This document shows, piece after piece, positions 17,680 through 26,216 of a DNA stretch of 60,885 bases. The notes beneath the pieces are model-generated. The model was not told the origin of the DNA and made no database searches. It was given only the letters and a program-made list of their open reading frames with translations. The number at the start of each line of letters is the position of its first letter. The first letter of the stretch is position 1. Source of the stretch: Humitalea rosea (GTDB lineage: Bacteria; Pseudomonadota; Alphaproteobacteria; Acetobacterales; Acetobacteraceae); assembly GCF_003253705.1 (NCBI RefSeq), contig NZ_QKYU01000028.1:1-60885 (forward strand), given 5' to 3'. The translations under genes and the position numbers were made by a program.

Positions 17680-18615
17680 TCAGTTCAAGGTGGGGATGGG
17701 TGTGCCGACAAGGTTCGCCAGGCGCAGGGCCCAATCGGCACGCTGCGCCTCCGAAACCCGGTCGCCAACCGCGATGCGAATGCCGGAACGAAGGAGAACG
17801 GGACCGCGCGGCCCATTCAGGGATGCCCCTGGCTGAATCGCGAAGACCGAACGAAAACCGGCCTGGGCCAGGGCGCCATCGAGCGCCGTGGCGTCAGCGG
17901 AATTGAGACCCGGACAGACGACCATCCCCGTACGTGCGGCACGCAATCCCGCATCGCCGATCATGCGATGGGGGGACCCGTTCAGCCGGATATGGATGAA
18001 GTCGAAGGCGGGCTCGCTTTCAGCGATCTCCGCAATGGGAGACGCCGCCACCCGAGCCACGAACGACCGGTCCTTGGTCGGAACAGGAAGCCATTCGGGC
18101 AGGCCGGCCAGGGCTGACGAGGTGTGAAACGCAGCCCAATCGTCGGATACCGTGTAGGCACCAAGATGAGACTGCGAGGCAAATTTGAACCAGGCGTGAT
18201 GCCCAGCCGGGGTCACGGCCACGGGCATGATGCGATGGCAGTCACCACGCAGTCCGTTGGTCGCATAATGGCGGCGCATGTAGTCCAGCAGCGTCGGCAT
18301 GGGTTCGACGGCGACACTGCGCAGCGGCACGCGAAGCTGCCGGGCCATCGCCGCGGCGCGCGCGGTCCAGACGCCCCAGGCGGCACCGAGTTCAAGAACG
18401 ACGCAGCCGGGCCGGTTTGCTGAAACGGCCAGGAGGCAGGCGGCGTATTCCACGAGCAGTTCGCTCGTCCCTGGCAGGCTGGTACGCAGGCGTCCCGCCT
18501 TGGCCGGCCGCAGGCCAGGGAAGAATCCGGCGCTAGTCCTGACCCCCAGGAAATCCACGTGGAAGCGGCCGTTGGTGTACCCCGACCAGGGTGTGATCTC
18601 GCCGATGTCCATCAT
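17680..18615 (-). CDS. Divergent FkbM-like methyltransferase
   Basis: 311 aa. VLELGAAWGVWTARAAAMAR and VAVEPMPTLLDYMRRHY match the SAM-binding half of an FkbM-type methyltransferase. The region where FkbM proteins have I-D-x-(E/Q)-G-x-E reads FIHIRLNGSPHRMIGDAG, so the acidic residues are replaced. It may be an altered or inactive member, or use another catalytic set. It starts 2 bp after the glycosyltransferase stop; two adjacent ATGs (18615, 18612) are possible starts. Confidence 0.65.
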   Translation of the reverse strand: MMDIGEITPWSGYTNGRFHVDFLGVRTSAGFFPGLRPAKAGRLRTSLPGTSELLVEYAACLLAVSANRPGCVVLELGAAWGVWTARAAAMARQLRVPLRSVAVEPMPTLLDYMRRHYATNGLRGDCHRIMPVAVTPAGHHAWFKFASQSHLGAYTVSDDWAAFHTSSALAGLPEWLPVPTKDRSFVARVAASPIAEIAESEPAFDFIHIRLNGSPHRMIGDAGLRAARTGMVVCPGLNSADATALDGALAQAGFRSVFAIQPGASLNGPRGPVLLRSGIRIAVGDRVSEAQRADWALRLANLVGTPIPTLN

Positions 18616-18617
18616 GG

Positions 18618-21600
18618 CTAGGAGTACATCTTGAGTTCGATGGTGTTGAATAGCTCACGAAACACAACCTCCGGAGAAAGTTCCGTGTCAGCAAACCGGA
18701 GGGCCGCCGCTTCAAGCTGAGAGCGTTGTGCGGGAGAGGTCAGGGTCTCGATAATCACATCGGCCATCTCGGGGATTTCGGCGACGACCACGGCGGCCTC
18801 GGCTCCCGCCAAGCCTCGGATGCCGACCGCGGTCGTGACGGTAGCACGGCCGTTGCATAGGGCCTCGATCAATTTGATCGATACCCCGGTGCCGAGGTCC
18901 ACGGGATTGATCACGACCGCTACCTGATCATAGATCGCCTGCAGATCATCCACCAGGCCGAGGATCTCGACCCCGGGGGCCGTATCGGTCAGCGCATCGC
19001 CCACCGTTCCCACGATCAGAAGCCGCGCCGTCGGCACCCGTTCATGCACCCGTGGCCAAGCCTCGCGGATGAAGCGCGTGATCCCGTCGATATTGGGGCC
19101 ATAACGGTTGCCGACGAACAGCACGCTGTGATCGGGTTCGGCATCACGCACCACCGGGTTCGTTGTAACGCCATGCCCGCAAAGCACCACGTTGTTGCGG
19201 CCGGACGTTTCGATGATCTCCAGCCTCTCCTCAGGCTGGATCGCAATCAGATAGTCAGCCTTCGCCCAGGCGGCGATCTCGTTGCTTCGATCGGCGCGCA
19301 GGCTGTCGTCACCGAACATGGCCGCATGCATTTCACCGCGGCGATACTGAATGTCGATCGTATCCAGGATGCGCACCATCGAGGCGGGCAGCAGAGACAG
19401 GAGACCGGCAGTCCAGGCGAAATGGGTGATGACGACATCGGGCTTGAGCACCGCCATCAGAAAGGCGGCGGCGGCATCAAACCGGTAATCGGTGCGCCGC
19501 GAGATCAGATCCGCCTGGTCGTCGGGTTTGGTCTGGATGGCAGCCTGCTTCAACGCCTCTGAAATCCCGACGCTGGTGTCCCCGAGACTCGCCTCATCGA
19601 GACACAGGTTGCAGATCTCGTCGAGATTCTGGCCGGGCAGGCCGAGGCGCATATCGAAGCTCTCTGCGAGTGCTTCCGTACGTTCCACTGTCGGGGTCTC
19701 GCCGCCCGACCGGTCGACCAGGACCGAGCGGAACCCCATGGCCCGGAAGTATCGCCCGATAGCCAACAGCCGGGTCGGCCCCCCACCAAAGGCCGTCGCC
19801 ATATCGCCCGGAAAAACAAAGGCAATCGTCGGATCCAATGACGTCTGCCGGGCCTCGCTCAGCAAAACGTCAAAACTGCTGCGCAGGGGCGACACATGAT
19901 AGGACGGCGCGAGCGGACCTTCGACCAGCGGAATTTTGGCGATCTGATAACGCGCCGACGTTTCGGCAAAAGTCGTGACACCATCCGAGACACGCGCTTC
20001 GACAAGAAGAGCGCCATCCACGGGCATGCTGACAGCATCGCACCAAGACCAGCGGGAAAAAGGAGCGTCGCTTGCCGCTTCGATAGGCTCAAGCTGATTG
20101 TCGGACGGCATGACCGAGGCGCTGCGACGCTGACGTTCCCCGTTGATCGTGAGCTGGACCCGCGCGGCGCCGAAATGGCCGAAGAACGAGCCGCTGACCT
20201 CGAGGTTCTGATTGTCTGGCGCGTAGCGGATTCCGGTTATCTGACCAAGCCCCCGGCTCGTTGCAGTTGAGGGAAGCTTGAAGGAGCTGGTATATTGGCA
20301 ATCGGAGCCGGGCCTTCGAAACACGAACTTAAGCTCGGACCCGGGCCCTGCGAAAAGCTGAAACGTCGACTCCCCGACCTGCTGCTTCAAGGGAAGAATC
20401 AGGTCGAGCCGCTGCCGGGTCCGAGGACGTGTCTTGCTGGCCGGTATCGTCATATCGGCCTTATCGAGCGCCAGCGGAAAGCCATCGACGGTCACGCCGT
20501 GCAGTTCGGGCTCCCCGGCCCCCAACAGCACCCCCTGCACATGGAGGTGCTGCCCAAACCATGCCAGGGATACCTGCTCAACCTGAAAATCGGAGTCGAA
20601 GCTGGGCGTGCTGGGCGTTACGGCGAACTCCGTGATGATGGACTTGCCGCCAACACGCTGGCAGACTAGCTTGCCCTTGAGCGGCAACTCTTCATTTGGC
20701 GCTGGCAGACTTACGGAGAATTCCGCAGTCGAGGCTTGGTACAGGGCCGCGGAGGTCACATCCGGCAGTAAGCCCGCCCGGCCTGGCACGTCCCAGACCA
20801 CACTCGGCCGGGTCAAATCAGAAGCATTCGCAATAGATCCCGCGACGAAGACTTCTTTCCGTATCCTATTATATAGAATGGTGGTGACTATGACCTGCGG
20901 GGCATTGTTTTTGACCGGCAAGTACAACTCTTCCGGATTTATACTGGTGGTAACTGGAATGGAATACGCGCGTCTTGGTATAATAAAACGAATTTCTAAG
21001 GGGAGTTTGTAATTTACGGATTTTTCAGCGAGCCCCGATTCGGCATTGATCGAAATCGCAGATGCGCGATATTTAAATTTTACCGAATAGGCGCGCCGGT
21101 CAACTGAATCAGGCGTATCCGCACGCATTATTTCCGGCGAAATGACAGCTTCCGTCGCGTATACAATATGGCTTTCGAGATCAATTGATGAAAATACAAA
21201 ATCACAGCCGCCTGACAACAGCTCTCCAAGCACGGTAATCGTGCTATTTTCAGCATCGACCGAGACGGACAGAATGACGGCATCTGCCGCAATCCTCTGG
21301 ATCTCGGCACCAACGCGCACGCTCAACCGCCGCGTGGACCCATCGCGCAAAATGGCCGCGACACGCACGCGGCCAGCCAAGTCATCGATATTGATCTCGG
21401 GCAGAAAAAACTCGAATCCGCAGGCTGGTTCGATGCCAGGAAAGGTCCTCAACAGGTCGCGCCGCCCCATGGCGCTTAATCGAGGTGGAAGCGGCGGACG
21501 ATCGCCAAATTCTATCCCTAGGCTGGAAATCCCAAGAGCAAAGAAAGCATACCCTCTTACATATAAATGTTGCTGCATCGGATTGAATAGAGCTTCGCTC

Positions 21601-21641
21601 AATCCAAAAGCATTGTCTCTCTCAAGCTGTGTCTGCACCAT
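18618..21641 (-). CDS. Large GT4-type glycosyltransferase with N-terminal beta-sandwich repeats
   Basis: 1007 aa. The last ~400 residues are a GT-B glycosyltransferase: FVFPGDMATAFGGGPTRLL (~605) opens the acceptor lobe; VLFVGNRYGPNIDGITRF (~845), ARLLIVGTV and GTGVSIKLIEALCNGRATV (~923) form the nucleotide-sugar lobe typical of family GT4. Residues 1-600 have no recognised enzyme motif but show at least four spaced units of similar layout, each with an I-x-x-I/V ... L-x-V-x-G-x-x-x-G strand pair (for example ITGIRYAPDNQNLEVSGSFF), suggesting Ig-like or carbohydrate-binding modules. Roughly 20860-21200, inside the N-terminal half, is strikingly AT-rich for this genome, pointing to acquired DNA. 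It heads the operon with the MT-like and GCGPSL genes. Confidence 0.8.
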   Translation of the reverse strand: MVQTQLERDNAFGLSEALFNPMQQHLYVRGYAFFALGISSLGIEFGDRPPLPPRLSAMGRRDLLRTFPGIEPACGFEFFLPEINIDDLAGRVRVAAILRDGSTRRLSVRVGAEIQRIAADAVILSVSVDAENSTITVLGELLSGGCDFVFSSIDLESHIVYATEAVISPEIMRADTPDSVDRRAYSVKFKYRASAISINAESGLAEKSVNYKLPLEIRFIIPRRAYSIPVTTSINPEELYLPVKNNAPQVIVTTILYNRIRKEVFVAGSIANASDLTRPSVVWDVPGRAGLLPDVTSAALYQASTAEFSVSLPAPNEELPLKGKLVCQRVGGKSIITEFAVTPSTPSFDSDFQVEQVSLAWFGQHLHVQGVLLGAGEPELHGVTVDGFPLALDKADMTIPASKTRPRTRQRLDLILPLKQQVGESTFQLFAGPGSELKFVFRRPGSDCQYTSSFKLPSTATSRGLGQITGIRYAPDNQNLEVSGSFFGHFGAARVQLTINGERQRRSASVMPSDNQLEPIEAASDAPFSRWSWCDAVSMPVDGALLVEARVSDGVTTFAETSARYQIAKIPLVEGPLAPSYHVSPLRSSFDVLLSEARQTSLDPTIAFVFPGDMATAFGGGPTRLLAIGRYFRAMGFRSVLVDRSGGETPTVERTEALAESFDMRLGLPGQNLDEICNLCLDEASLGDTSVGISEALKQAAIQTKPDDQADLISRRTDYRFDAAAAFLMAVLKPDVVITHFAWTAGLLSLLPASMVRILDTIDIQYRRGEMHAAMFGDDSLRADRSNEIAAWAKADYLIAIQPEERLEIIETSGRNNVVLCGHGVTTNPVVRDAEPDHSVLFVGNRYGPNIDGITRFIREAWPRVHERVPTARLLIVGTVGDALTDTAPGVEILGLVDDLQAIYDQVAVVINPVDLGTGVSIKLIEALCNGRATVTTAVGIRGLAGAEAAVVVAEIPEMADVIIETLTSPAQRSQLEAAALRFADTELSPEVVFRELFNTIELKMYS

Positions 21642-22033
21642 TAACTCCGCAGTCTTGTGGAGAAAAACGCAACAGTCCGCTGAGTTTTCAACACGCGGCT
21701 AGAATAGCACCGATGTGCGGACCGGGAAATAACTTAACTCAACGTAAAAGTCAAGAAATCCAATCATCCACCCATGCGCGACCATGAGCCGCTGCTATGG
21801 AATCTGGAGGGGCGCGAGCTCCCAACGTAGCCCTTCCCTATTTTTGGAGACTTCGGGCGCTCTGGAAAGAATTTTCCGACATCATTCCGCCGTCAAACCA
21901 TCAAACCTTGAGCAGCTGAGGACGGTCGTGTCCCCGGCCGCGGTGCAGGAGGCCGCCGCCGTGATGCTGGCGGCCATCGTGACGGACCTTGACGTGCTCC
22001 CCCGAATGTATCCAGCCAGCCGAAGGCGCCGGA

Positions 22034-22275
22034 GACGAAGTCCAGCGACCACCGCTGGTTCGGGCCCTGCGGCAACGTCATCGGCGCCCTGGTGCCCAAG
22101 GCCCGCTTCCGACCGCCACGGCGACGCACCTTGAGCCCGTCGATCCGCTTTGCGGCTCAACCGCGATAGATCCTCAGCAGCTTCTTGTGGTTCGGCGCCA
22201 TCCCCTCCCGCGCCAGCAGATAGCCCAGGCGCCGATGCCCGAAACGCCGCCGCCGCTCGGCAGCCAGTTGCGCGA
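22034..22275 (-). mobile_element. IS3-family transposase OrfB remnant
   Basis: Read on the minus strand, 22275 to about 22155 gives VAQLAAERRRRFGHRRLGYL and APNHKKLLRIYR; after a stop and frame change, KRALGTRAPMTLPQGP and NQRWSLDFVS follow down to about 22034. These are the conserved HTH-to-core segment of IS3-family (IS407-like) OrfB. The DDE catalytic core beyond DFVS is missing, and the frames do not join, so it cannot be functional. Confidence 0.65.
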
Positions 22276-22415
22276 CCTCGTGCGGGATTATGTCGTCGAG
22301 ACGTTGGCGGCGGATGATGCTGTTCTGGTGATCGATGAGACCGGCTTTCTCAAGCAGGGTCGCGCATCCTGTGGTGTGGGGCGGCAATACACCGGCTCGG
22401 CGTCGCAGATCGTCA
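22268..22415 (+). mobile_element. IS701/IS4-like transposase remnant
   Basis: About 49 codons on the plus strand read LRDLVRDYVVETL, DAVLVIDETGFLKQG and GVGRQYTGSASQI, the region around the first catalytic aspartate of IS701-type DDE transposases. Both sides are unrelated, and it abuts or slightly overlaps the IS3 remnant, so one element was probably inserted into or deleted against the other. Confidence 0.6.
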
Positions 22416-22630
22416 GTCCGTCGGATCGCGCCACCGCCGCTGCCCGATATGGCGGCGCTGTTCTGGCTCAGCCGCAGGATAGGGGCGCCGCGGGTGTTAG
22501 CGGGGTCAGAAGTGCAGATACGCGACCGACTCGCCCGTTGTGTCGCTCATTGGAACTCTCGATCACGCGCAGCGGGCGATGGCGGCCTGCATGCCGCCAG
22601 CTGCACCCGCCGCGCGCTTGCCTGCGGAAG

Positions 22631-24280
22631 CTACACTTTCGGCTTGATATATGCGTAGCGCGCGTAAGGGTCCTGCGAGAAGGTGATGCCGGTGATGTTC
22701 GGGCTGGCCACGATGGTGCGCCCCAGCACGATCAGCGGGTTCGCCGTCGCGGCCGAATCCGCCAGCTTGTCCTGGATGCGCTGATAAGCCGCCTTGCGCG
22801 CCGGGGCGTCGGCCGAGTTGCGGAAGCGGGCATGCAGCGCATCCGTTTCCGCGTCGCTGTATCGTGCCCAGTTGGTGACGCCGGCCGTCGCCGATTTGGT
22901 CGCGACCGCGAGGTTGGTCAGCGTGGACGGATCGTTCAGCCAGATCACGCCTTCCGACAGATACATCCCCGTCATGCCGCCCTCGCCGCCGTTGATGCGG
23001 GCGCGCACGGCGTCCAGCAGTTGCAGGGCGGGCGTCGGCTTCAGGTTTGCCGTGACGCCGATCTGCTTCAGGCTGTCGGCGATCAGGATAGCGATGTCGT
23101 TGTTGTAGGGCAGCGCCGTACTGTACCAGAAGTCGAAGGTGAAATTCTCCGTCCCGGCCTCGCGCAGCAGGGCGCGCGCGCGGTCATGGTTCAGTGAGTA
23201 CCGGGCAAAGCTGTTGTTGGAGGTGATGTCGTCCGGGTTGTAGAAGCCCAGCGGCCGCGACCCGCGATTGGACAGCGCTGTGCGCAGGATACGGTCGTGC
23301 GGCATGCAGTAGAGCATCGCCTGGCGCACGCGCGCGTCGGTGAACGGCTCCTTGTCCATGGCCATGGCGACCCGCAGGATCGACGGCGTGTTGCCGTGCA
23401 TCACCGGGAAGCCCGCGGCGGCAAGCGAGTCATATTGCCGCCCGGTCAGCCCCTCGGCGGCATAGTCCACCACGCCGCCGCGGATCAGCGCCACCAGATC
23501 GGCCTGTCCGCGCACGCGCAGAATCACCGTCTCAAAGGCGGGCTGGGTGCCGGACCAGTGGTCCGGCACCGCCTTCAGCTCCAACTGCTGCCCGAGGATG
23601 CGGTTGGCGATGTAATAAGGCCCGGTGGTGGCGATGTTCTTGATCAGCCAGGCATTGGCCCAGGGATCCTCGGGCGTGACATGCTTCTTCACCTCGACCG
23701 AATCGAGGATGGCGAACTGCTGGAATTTCATGGACGTCAGCGCCACGGGAATGGCCGTCGGCGTGCCCATGTTGTCGGTGAAGGTGATGCGCAGCGTCAT
23801 CGGGTCCACCGCGACGATCTGGTCCGCGGTGAAGATCCCGGCAACGCTCGCCTGATTTTTGCCGTTACCGACGATTCTTGTCAGGCGTTCGAAGCTGTAG
23901 CGCACGTCCTCCGAGGTCATCGGGTTGCCGGTTGGGTAGAACTTTACCCCGGCGCGCAGCTTGAAGGTGATGACCGGGCCTTCGACGGTCCAGGATTCGG
24001 CAAGCTGCGGCACGACCTCTTCAGGCTCGGCCTGCAAGGTCCCGTTCGGCATCTGGTTGAACTTGAAGGTCACCAGCCGCTCGTAGATGTTGCAGCCGAT
24101 CTCCTGGTCCTGCTGCCCGCGGATGTCGGCGGGGTCCAGGCTGGCGATGTCGGACGGGATGGCATGCACCAGCGGTTTCGTGGCGGCGCGTGGCTGCGCG
24201 GATGCCCGCTGCGTGCCGGCCGCAAGCGCGGCACCACCGGCGATGGCCATGCGGCCCAGGCTGCGACGATCTGTGAGCAT
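22631..24280 (-). CDS. ABC transporter periplasmic substrate-binding protein (peptide/opine class)
   Basis: 549 aa, SBP family 5. The start ATG (24280) gives MLTDRRSLGRMAIAGGAALA, a signal peptide with a twin-arginine-like core, cleaved around RASAQP. The mature protein has the class landmarks LDPADIRGQQDQEIGCNIYE, VTFKLRAGVKFYPTGNPMTS, DVRYSFERL, and VRQAMLYCMPHDRIL. These proteins bind peptides, glutathione, nickel chelates or other medium-sized polar ligands for a Dpp/Opp-type importer. It is the distal gene of the minus-strand operon, 95 bp after the ATPase gene, with a repeat element between. The longer open frame upstream is not coding. Confidence 0.93.
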   Translation of the reverse strand: MLTDRRSLGRMAIAGGAALAAGTQRASAQPRAATKPLVHAIPSDIASLDPADIRGQQDQEIGCNIYERLVTFKFNQMPNGTLQAEPEEVVPQLAESWTVEGPVITFKLRAGVKFYPTGNPMTSEDVRYSFERLTRIVGNGKNQASVAGIFTADQIVAVDPMTLRITFTDNMGTPTAIPVALTSMKFQQFAILDSVEVKKHVTPEDPWANAWLIKNIATTGPYYIANRILGQQLELKAVPDHWSGTQPAFETVILRVRGQADLVALIRGGVVDYAAEGLTGRQYDSLAAAGFPVMHGNTPSILRVAMAMDKEPFTDARVRQAMLYCMPHDRILRTALSNRGSRPLGFYNPDDITSNNSFARYSLNHDRARALLREAGTENFTFDFWYSTALPYNNDIAILIADSLKQIGVTANLKPTPALQLLDAVRARINGGEGGMTGMYLSEGVIWLNDPSTLTNLAVATKSATAGVTNWARYSDAETDALHARFRNSADAPARKAAYQRIQDKLADSAATANPLIVLGRTIVASPNITGITFSQDPYARYAYIKPKV

Positions 24281-24310
24281 GAGTTCGATCTCCGTCGGAT
24301 TGGCATAAAG

Positions 24311-24428
24311 CCTCGCCCCCTTTGGGGCGGAGGGCCGGGTGAGGGGGGTGCGCGCGGAGCACTCCTGCCGCGTCTTCACAGCCTCGCCCCCGTCGCCCCA
24401 CCCTCTCCCCCCGAGCGGCGGGAGAGGG
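24311..24428. repeat. REP-like element with two hairpins
   Basis: First hairpin: CCTCGCCCC (24311-24319) against GGGGCGGAGG (24324-24333). Second: CCCTCTCCC (24401-24409) against GGGAGAGGG (24420-24428), an exact 9-base repeat. Similar GC-rich CCCTCACCC/GGGCGGAGG units are widespread intergenic repeats in alphaproteobacteria. It lies in the gap before the binding-protein gene and its second half runs into the 3' end of the ATPase gene, supplying that protein's last ~18 codons. It may modulate relative levels of ATPase and binding-protein message. Confidence 0.6.
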
Positions 24429-25419
24429 CTTCGGCACCTGGGATGGCTTCGCGCTCGTGGCCCAGGACCACCGGGCAGGCGGCGCTGTGCTCTGCATCCA
24501 CCGCCAGCAGCGGCGGCCGTTTGCGTGAGCAGGACGGCTGTTCCAGCGGGCAGCGCCCGACCAGCCGGCAGGCATCGGGCGGATCGATCGGGGAGGAAAT
24601 TTCGCCGATCAGCCGCAGCCGCACCCGCTTCACCCCCCATTGCGCCACCGGCGCCGCCGACAGCAGCGCACGCGTGTAAGGATGGGTCGGCCGCGCAAAC
24701 ACGGCCTCGGCCGGCCCGGTCTCGACGATGCCGCCGAGATACATCACGGCCACGCGGTCGGCGACGTGCCGCACAACCTGCAGATCATGGCTGATGAACA
24801 GATAGGCGAGCTTCAACTCCGCCTGCAGCCGCAGCAGCAGGTCGAGGATCTGCCCCCGCACCGAGACATCCAGCGACGAGGTCGGCTCGTCCAGGATCAC
24901 CACATTCGGCTCGGCGGCGATCGCGCGGGCGATCCCGACACGCTGCCGCTGGCCGCCCGACAGCTCGTGCGGATAGCGGTCGAGATGCGCCGCCGGCAGG
25001 CCCACCATGTCCACCAGCGCCAGCGCCCGCTTCTCCCGCTGGCTGCGTTCCATCGCGAGGTGCAGCCGCAGCGGCTCGTGCAGCACCTGGCGCACCGTCA
25101 TGCGCGGGTTCAGCGAGGCGGTCGGATCCTGGAACACCATCTGCACCTCACGGTACAGGCTCGCCAGGCTCACCGAGCCAAGCTGCATGATCGATCGGCC
25201 ATTGACCTCGATGTCGCCGCCGGTGGGCTCCACCAGGCGCAGGACGCAGCGCGCGACGGTGGATTTTCCGGACCCGCTTTCGCCGACGATGGCCAGCGTC
25301 TCGCCGGCATGCAGCGCGATATCGACACCATCGACCGCAACCAGATTGCGGCCGCCGGCCACGCGGTAGGTCTTGCGGAGCGCCTGCGTGCGCAGGACGA
25401 CGTAGTCCGAGGCCCTCAT
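24376..25419 (-). CDS. ABC transporter ATP-binding protein (DppF/OppF-like)
   Basis: 347 aa. Walker A GESGSGKSTVARCVLRL, Q-loop FQDPTASLNPR, signature LSGGQRQRVGIARAI, Walker B VVILDEPTSSLDVS, and the C-terminal oligopeptide-transporter extension with a cysteine-containing segment CRLVGRCPLEQPSCSRKRPP that in this class often binds an Fe-S cluster. The ATG overlaps the stop of the preceding ATPase by 4 bp. The final residues (SRRSGGEGGATGARL) derive from a repeat element rather than the conserved fold. Powers import together with the DppD-like partner. Confidence 0.95.
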   Translation of the reverse strand: MRASDYVVLRTQALRKTYRVAGGRNLVAVDGVDIALHAGETLAIVGESGSGKSTVARCVLRLVEPTGGDIEVNGRSIMQLGSVSLASLYREVQMVFQDPTASLNPRMTVRQVLHEPLRLHLAMERSQREKRALALVDMVGLPAAHLDRYPHELSGGQRQRVGIARAIAAEPNVVILDEPTSSLDVSVRGQILDLLLRLQAELKLAYLFISHDLQVVRHVADRVAVMYLGGIVETGPAEAVFARPTHPYTRALLSAAPVAQWGVKRVRLRLIGEISSPIDPPDACRLVGRCPLEQPSCSRKRPPLLAVDAEHSAACPVVLGHEREAIPGAEALSRRSGGEGGATGARL

Positions 25420-26216
25420 GCCGGCACCAGCAGGCTGGCGGCCAGCAATTTACGCGTGTAGGCGTGCTGAGGCGCTGTGAAGATGGCTTCGGCCGTGCCG
25501 GTCTCGACCACCCGTCCGGCGTTCATCACCACGACGGCGTCGCAGGTCTCGGCCACCACGCCGAGATCGTGTGTGATCAGGCAAGCGGTCAAACCTGCGC
25601 TGCGACCCAGCTCGACGATCAGTTCCATGATCTCCGACTGGATGGTGACGTCGAGGCCGGTGGTCGGCTCGTCCAGGATCAGCAGCGTCGGTCGGCAGAT
25701 CAGCGCCGCCATGGCGATCATCGCCCGCTGCGCCATGCCGCCGGAAAACTCGTGCGGATACTGCCGGGCCCGCCGTTCCGGCTCGGGAATGGAGACGCGG
25801 CGCAGGGCGTCGATCGCCTTGGCCATGGCGGCGTCGCGGCTGCCGCCGTGTTGCAGGCGAAAGACCTCCGCCAGTTGCTGGCCGACGGTGAACACCGGGT
25901 TCATCGCCGCGCGAGCGTCCTGGAACACCATGCTGATCCGCCTGCCACGGATCGCGCGCAGCGCCGTGGCGCCCAGCGTCAGCAGGTCGCGCCCCTCGAA
26001 CAGGATGCGGCCGGACGTGCGCACGAAGGTGGCCGGCTGGATGCCGAGGATGGACAGCGCGGTCAGCGACTTGCCGCTGCCGGTCTCGCCCACCACCGCG
26101 GTGATGGCGCCGGTGCGCAGCGCGAAGTTGACGTCATGCAGCACCGGGGTCAGCCGCCCGTCGGCCGCGCGGAACGCCCCCGAAAAATTCTCGACCGAGA
26201 GCAGCACGTCGCTCAT
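25416..26216 (-). CDS. ABC transporter ATP-binding protein (DppD/OppD-like)
   Basis: 266 aa from the ATG at 26216, which overlaps the permease stop by 4 bp. Walker A GETGSGKSLTALSILG, Q-loop FQDARAAMNPVF, signature FSGGMAQRAMIAMA, Walker B LLILDEPTTGLDVT. It is shorter than most DppD proteins: the C-terminal oligopeptide/dipeptide extension stops soon after QHAYTRKLLAA, so the Fe-S type Cys segment is missing. An open frame extends upstream to 26975 but overlaps the permease gene and is not coding. Confidence 0.93.
   Translation of the reverse strand: MSDVLLSVENFSGAFRAADGRLTPVLHDVNFALRTGAITAVVGETGSGKSLTALSILGIQPATFVRTSGRILFEGRDLLTLGATALRAIRGRRISMVFQDARAAMNPVFTVGQQLAEVFRLQHGGSRDAAMAKAIDALRRVSIPEPERRARQYPHEFSGGMAQRAMIAMAALICRPTLLILDEPTTGLDVTIQSEIMELIVELGRSAGLTACLITHDLGVVAETCDAVVVMNAGRVVETGTAEAIFTAPQHAYTRKLLAASLLVPA

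Larger units (their letters stand above)
21642..22630. other. Gene-poor region of insertion-sequence remnants
   Basis: 989 bp between the glycosyltransferase and the ABC binding protein. 21642-21890 is relatively AT-rich and probably holds the glycosyltransferase promoter. From about 21890 to 22415 come pieces of two transposases on opposite strands, listed separately. 22416-22630 contains frame-broken sequence with no recognisable family. No intact gene was found. Confidence 0.6.
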
